Shown here piece by piece: positions 40,412 through 41,424 of a DNA stretch of 41,424 nucleotides. Made by a program: the position numbers and the translations under genes. Source of the stretch: CALFCX01 sp964603025 (GTDB lineage Bacteria > Margulisbacteria > WOR-1 > JAKLHX01). Location: contig CAZRTO010000003.1 in the NCBI GenBank assembly GCA_964603025.1, forward strand, positions 1 through 41,424, given 5' to 3'. How positions within the stretch are numbered: position 1 is the first letter of the stretch; each line of letters opens with the position of its first letter. The notes below the pieces were generated by a model that was not told where the DNA came from, ran no database searches, and was given only the letters and a program-made list of their open reading frames with translations.

Positions 40412-41311
40412 ATGGAGGACGAGATAAGCCTGAAAGATATGATCGACGTGCTTGTGAGGCAGAGAAGGACCGTGCTTTGGTTCCTGGTTTTTTGCATTGT
40501 TCTGTCCCTGGCCGTATCTTTTCTGATGAAGCCTCTTTATGAAGGCAAGACCCAGCTCCTGATAAGGGTGGCCGGCACATCAGGGGTATCGCAAATGGCC
40601 GGTCTGGCCTCCATGATGGGATTGAATCTGGGAGGCGGATCTGCCGGAGGAGGCAGCATTGTCGAGATTGAAGAGCTTATCCAAACCCCGGCCGTTGAAA
40701 GAAGAGTAAGAGAGATGATCTCCGGTCATCCGAGCTTGGAAGGCACAGCTCCCGAAGAAATAGATCTCGGCAAGATGAAGACAAAATCCAAGGGTAGCAT
40801 AATGGATATAACGGTCAGGCATGAGAACCGGGTGCTTGCCGCCGATATAGCAGATTCATATGTCGAGGCGGTGAGCTATTATTGGAATAAGCTGAACATA
40901 TCTGAAGCCAGAAAGAAACGCGAGTACCTGGAAGCCCAGATACCTATAGCCGAAGCCGAACTGGACAAAGCCCAGAATAAACTGAAGAGCCTGACCTATC
41001 TTGTTACCCCGTCAAAGTCTATTATTTCGGGAGGACAGATAATTAAGACGGTCGATATCTTAAGGCTGGAAAAAGAGCTGGAGATCCAGGGCTCGATATA
41101 TCAGATGCTTAAAACGGAGTATGCTAACGCAAAAGTCCAGGAAGCCAAAGAAGTTTCCCCATTTACCGATATAGAAAAATCCGAGGTCCCGGAAAAGCCT
41201 GCTGTTCCCAATAAAAAACTAAATCTCGCGGTTGGGCTACTAATGGGGCTATTTGGAGGGGTGTTTTTTGCATTCCTCGTTGACTACTTTCAGACGGCAT
41301 ACAAAAGCTAA
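40412..41311 (+). CDS. Wzz-like polysaccharide chain-length determinant/co-polymerase
   Basis: Wzz/PCP proteins set polysaccharide length and couple to export. The 299-residue protein has TM1 near residues 25-45 (LWFLVFCIVLSLAVSFLM). The periplasmic domain has a Gly-rich insert (GLASMMGLNLGGGSAGGG) and a coiled coil. The Pro-rich VPEKPAVPNKKLN precedes TM2 (AVGLLMGLFGGVFFAFLVDYF). It has no tyrosine kinase domain, so it is a PCP-1 or a split PCP-2 type. ATG 40412 lies behind GGGGGA; a TTG directly before it is also in frame. The stop overlaps the convergent rubredoxin-like gene. Confidence 0.9.
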   Translation: MEDEISLKDMIDVLVRQRRTVLWFLVFCIVLSLAVSFLMKPLYEGKTQLLIRVAGTSGVSQMAGLASMMGLNLGGGSAGGGSIVEIEELIQTPAVERRVREMISGHPSLEGTAPEEIDLGKMKTKSKGSIMDITVRHENRVLAADIADSYVEAVSYYWNKLNISEARKKREYLEAQIPIAEAELDKAQNKLKSLTYLVTPSKSIISGGQIIKTVDILRLEKELEIQGSIYQMLKTEYANAKVQEAKEVSPFTDIEKSEVPEKPAVPNKKLNLAVGLLMGLFGGVFFAFLVDYFQTAYKS

Positions 41312-41424
41312 ATAAATCTTTCGAATCTTTCTTTCCCGACCTTGCATATAGGGCATATTCCGGGCGGTTCATTGCGGGCGCATAGGTATCCGCAGACACG
41401 GCAGCGCCAGACGGGATAGGATGA
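41308..41424 (-). CDS. C-terminus of a rubredoxin-like zinc/iron-ribbon protein, partial
   Basis: A minus-strand frame is open from the window edge to a TAG at 41308-41310, coding for 38 residues. It reads VWRCRVCGYLCARNEPPGIC and then PICKVGKERFERF. The CxxCGY...CPxC layout with PPGICPIC is that of the rubredoxin domain found alone or at the end of rubrerythrins, which handle peroxide and electron transfer in anaerobes. The N-terminus is outside the window, so the two cases cannot be separated. It overlaps the Wzz-like stop by 4 nt. Confidence 0.75.
   Translation of the reverse strand, partial: SSYPVWRCRVCGYLCARNEPPGICPICKVGKERFERFI

Overview
This 41.4 kb window is a densely coding bacterial chromosome segment with no rRNA, tRNA, integrase, transposase or CRISPR array that I can see. 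The gene set suggests an uncultivated, probably anaerobic, diderm bacterium from the Terrabacteria side of the tree: outer-membrane beta-barrel proteins, one carrying SLH domains, sit beside RNase J and zinc-type L28 and L31. Margulisbacteria/Saganbacteria or a similar lineage is my guess from gene content, not a demonstrated placement.

Layout. 1-2145 is the 3' part of an AddB-like nuclease gene. 2158-5683 (minus) is an unusual three-gene locus: two paralogous proteins of unknown function followed by a cobalamin-type radical SAM enzyme. 5760-7292 holds rmuC and an OsmC-family gene. 7439-10871 (minus) is a translation operon, rpmE-prfA-prmC-mtaB. 10975-16891 (plus) runs asd, a TrkA-type channel, a DUF2148 ferredoxin-domain gene, cysE, cysS and serS. 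Two small unknown proteins follow, then comEA, comEC and coaE. 20761-25482 (minus) is an envelope operon of two PorV/UPF0164-like barrels and a secreted FlgD-Ig protein. 25548-30081 is uvrB-dapA-RNase J. 30128-32713 is a hydantoinase/oxoprolinase gene and fliJ. rpmB is divergent from recG. recG-rsmD-coaD, a coiled-coil gene, rph, rmlA and rmlB follow closely. The end has a Wza-like and a Wzz-like polysaccharide export pair and the C-terminus of a rubredoxin-like protein.

Three patterns cut across the genes. First, many operon-leading genes have an extended -10 box (TGnTATAAT-like) only 6-9 nt before the start codon and no Shine-Dalgarno sequence, which predicts leaderless or near-leaderless mRNAs. 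Second, short repetitive elements lie in frame inside at least three conserved genes (AddB-like, mtaB, hydantoinase). A heptamer array shared by the first two can be read without stops in every frame of one strand only, and both copies are in that orientation. Third, two otherwise recognisable proteins have altered signature motifs: the channel selectivity filter (TVSYLD for TVGYGD) and RsmD motif IV (GAPY for DPPY).

The best candidate for an undescribed system is the 2158-5683 locus. All functional statements rest on motif recognition by eye; no database search was possible.
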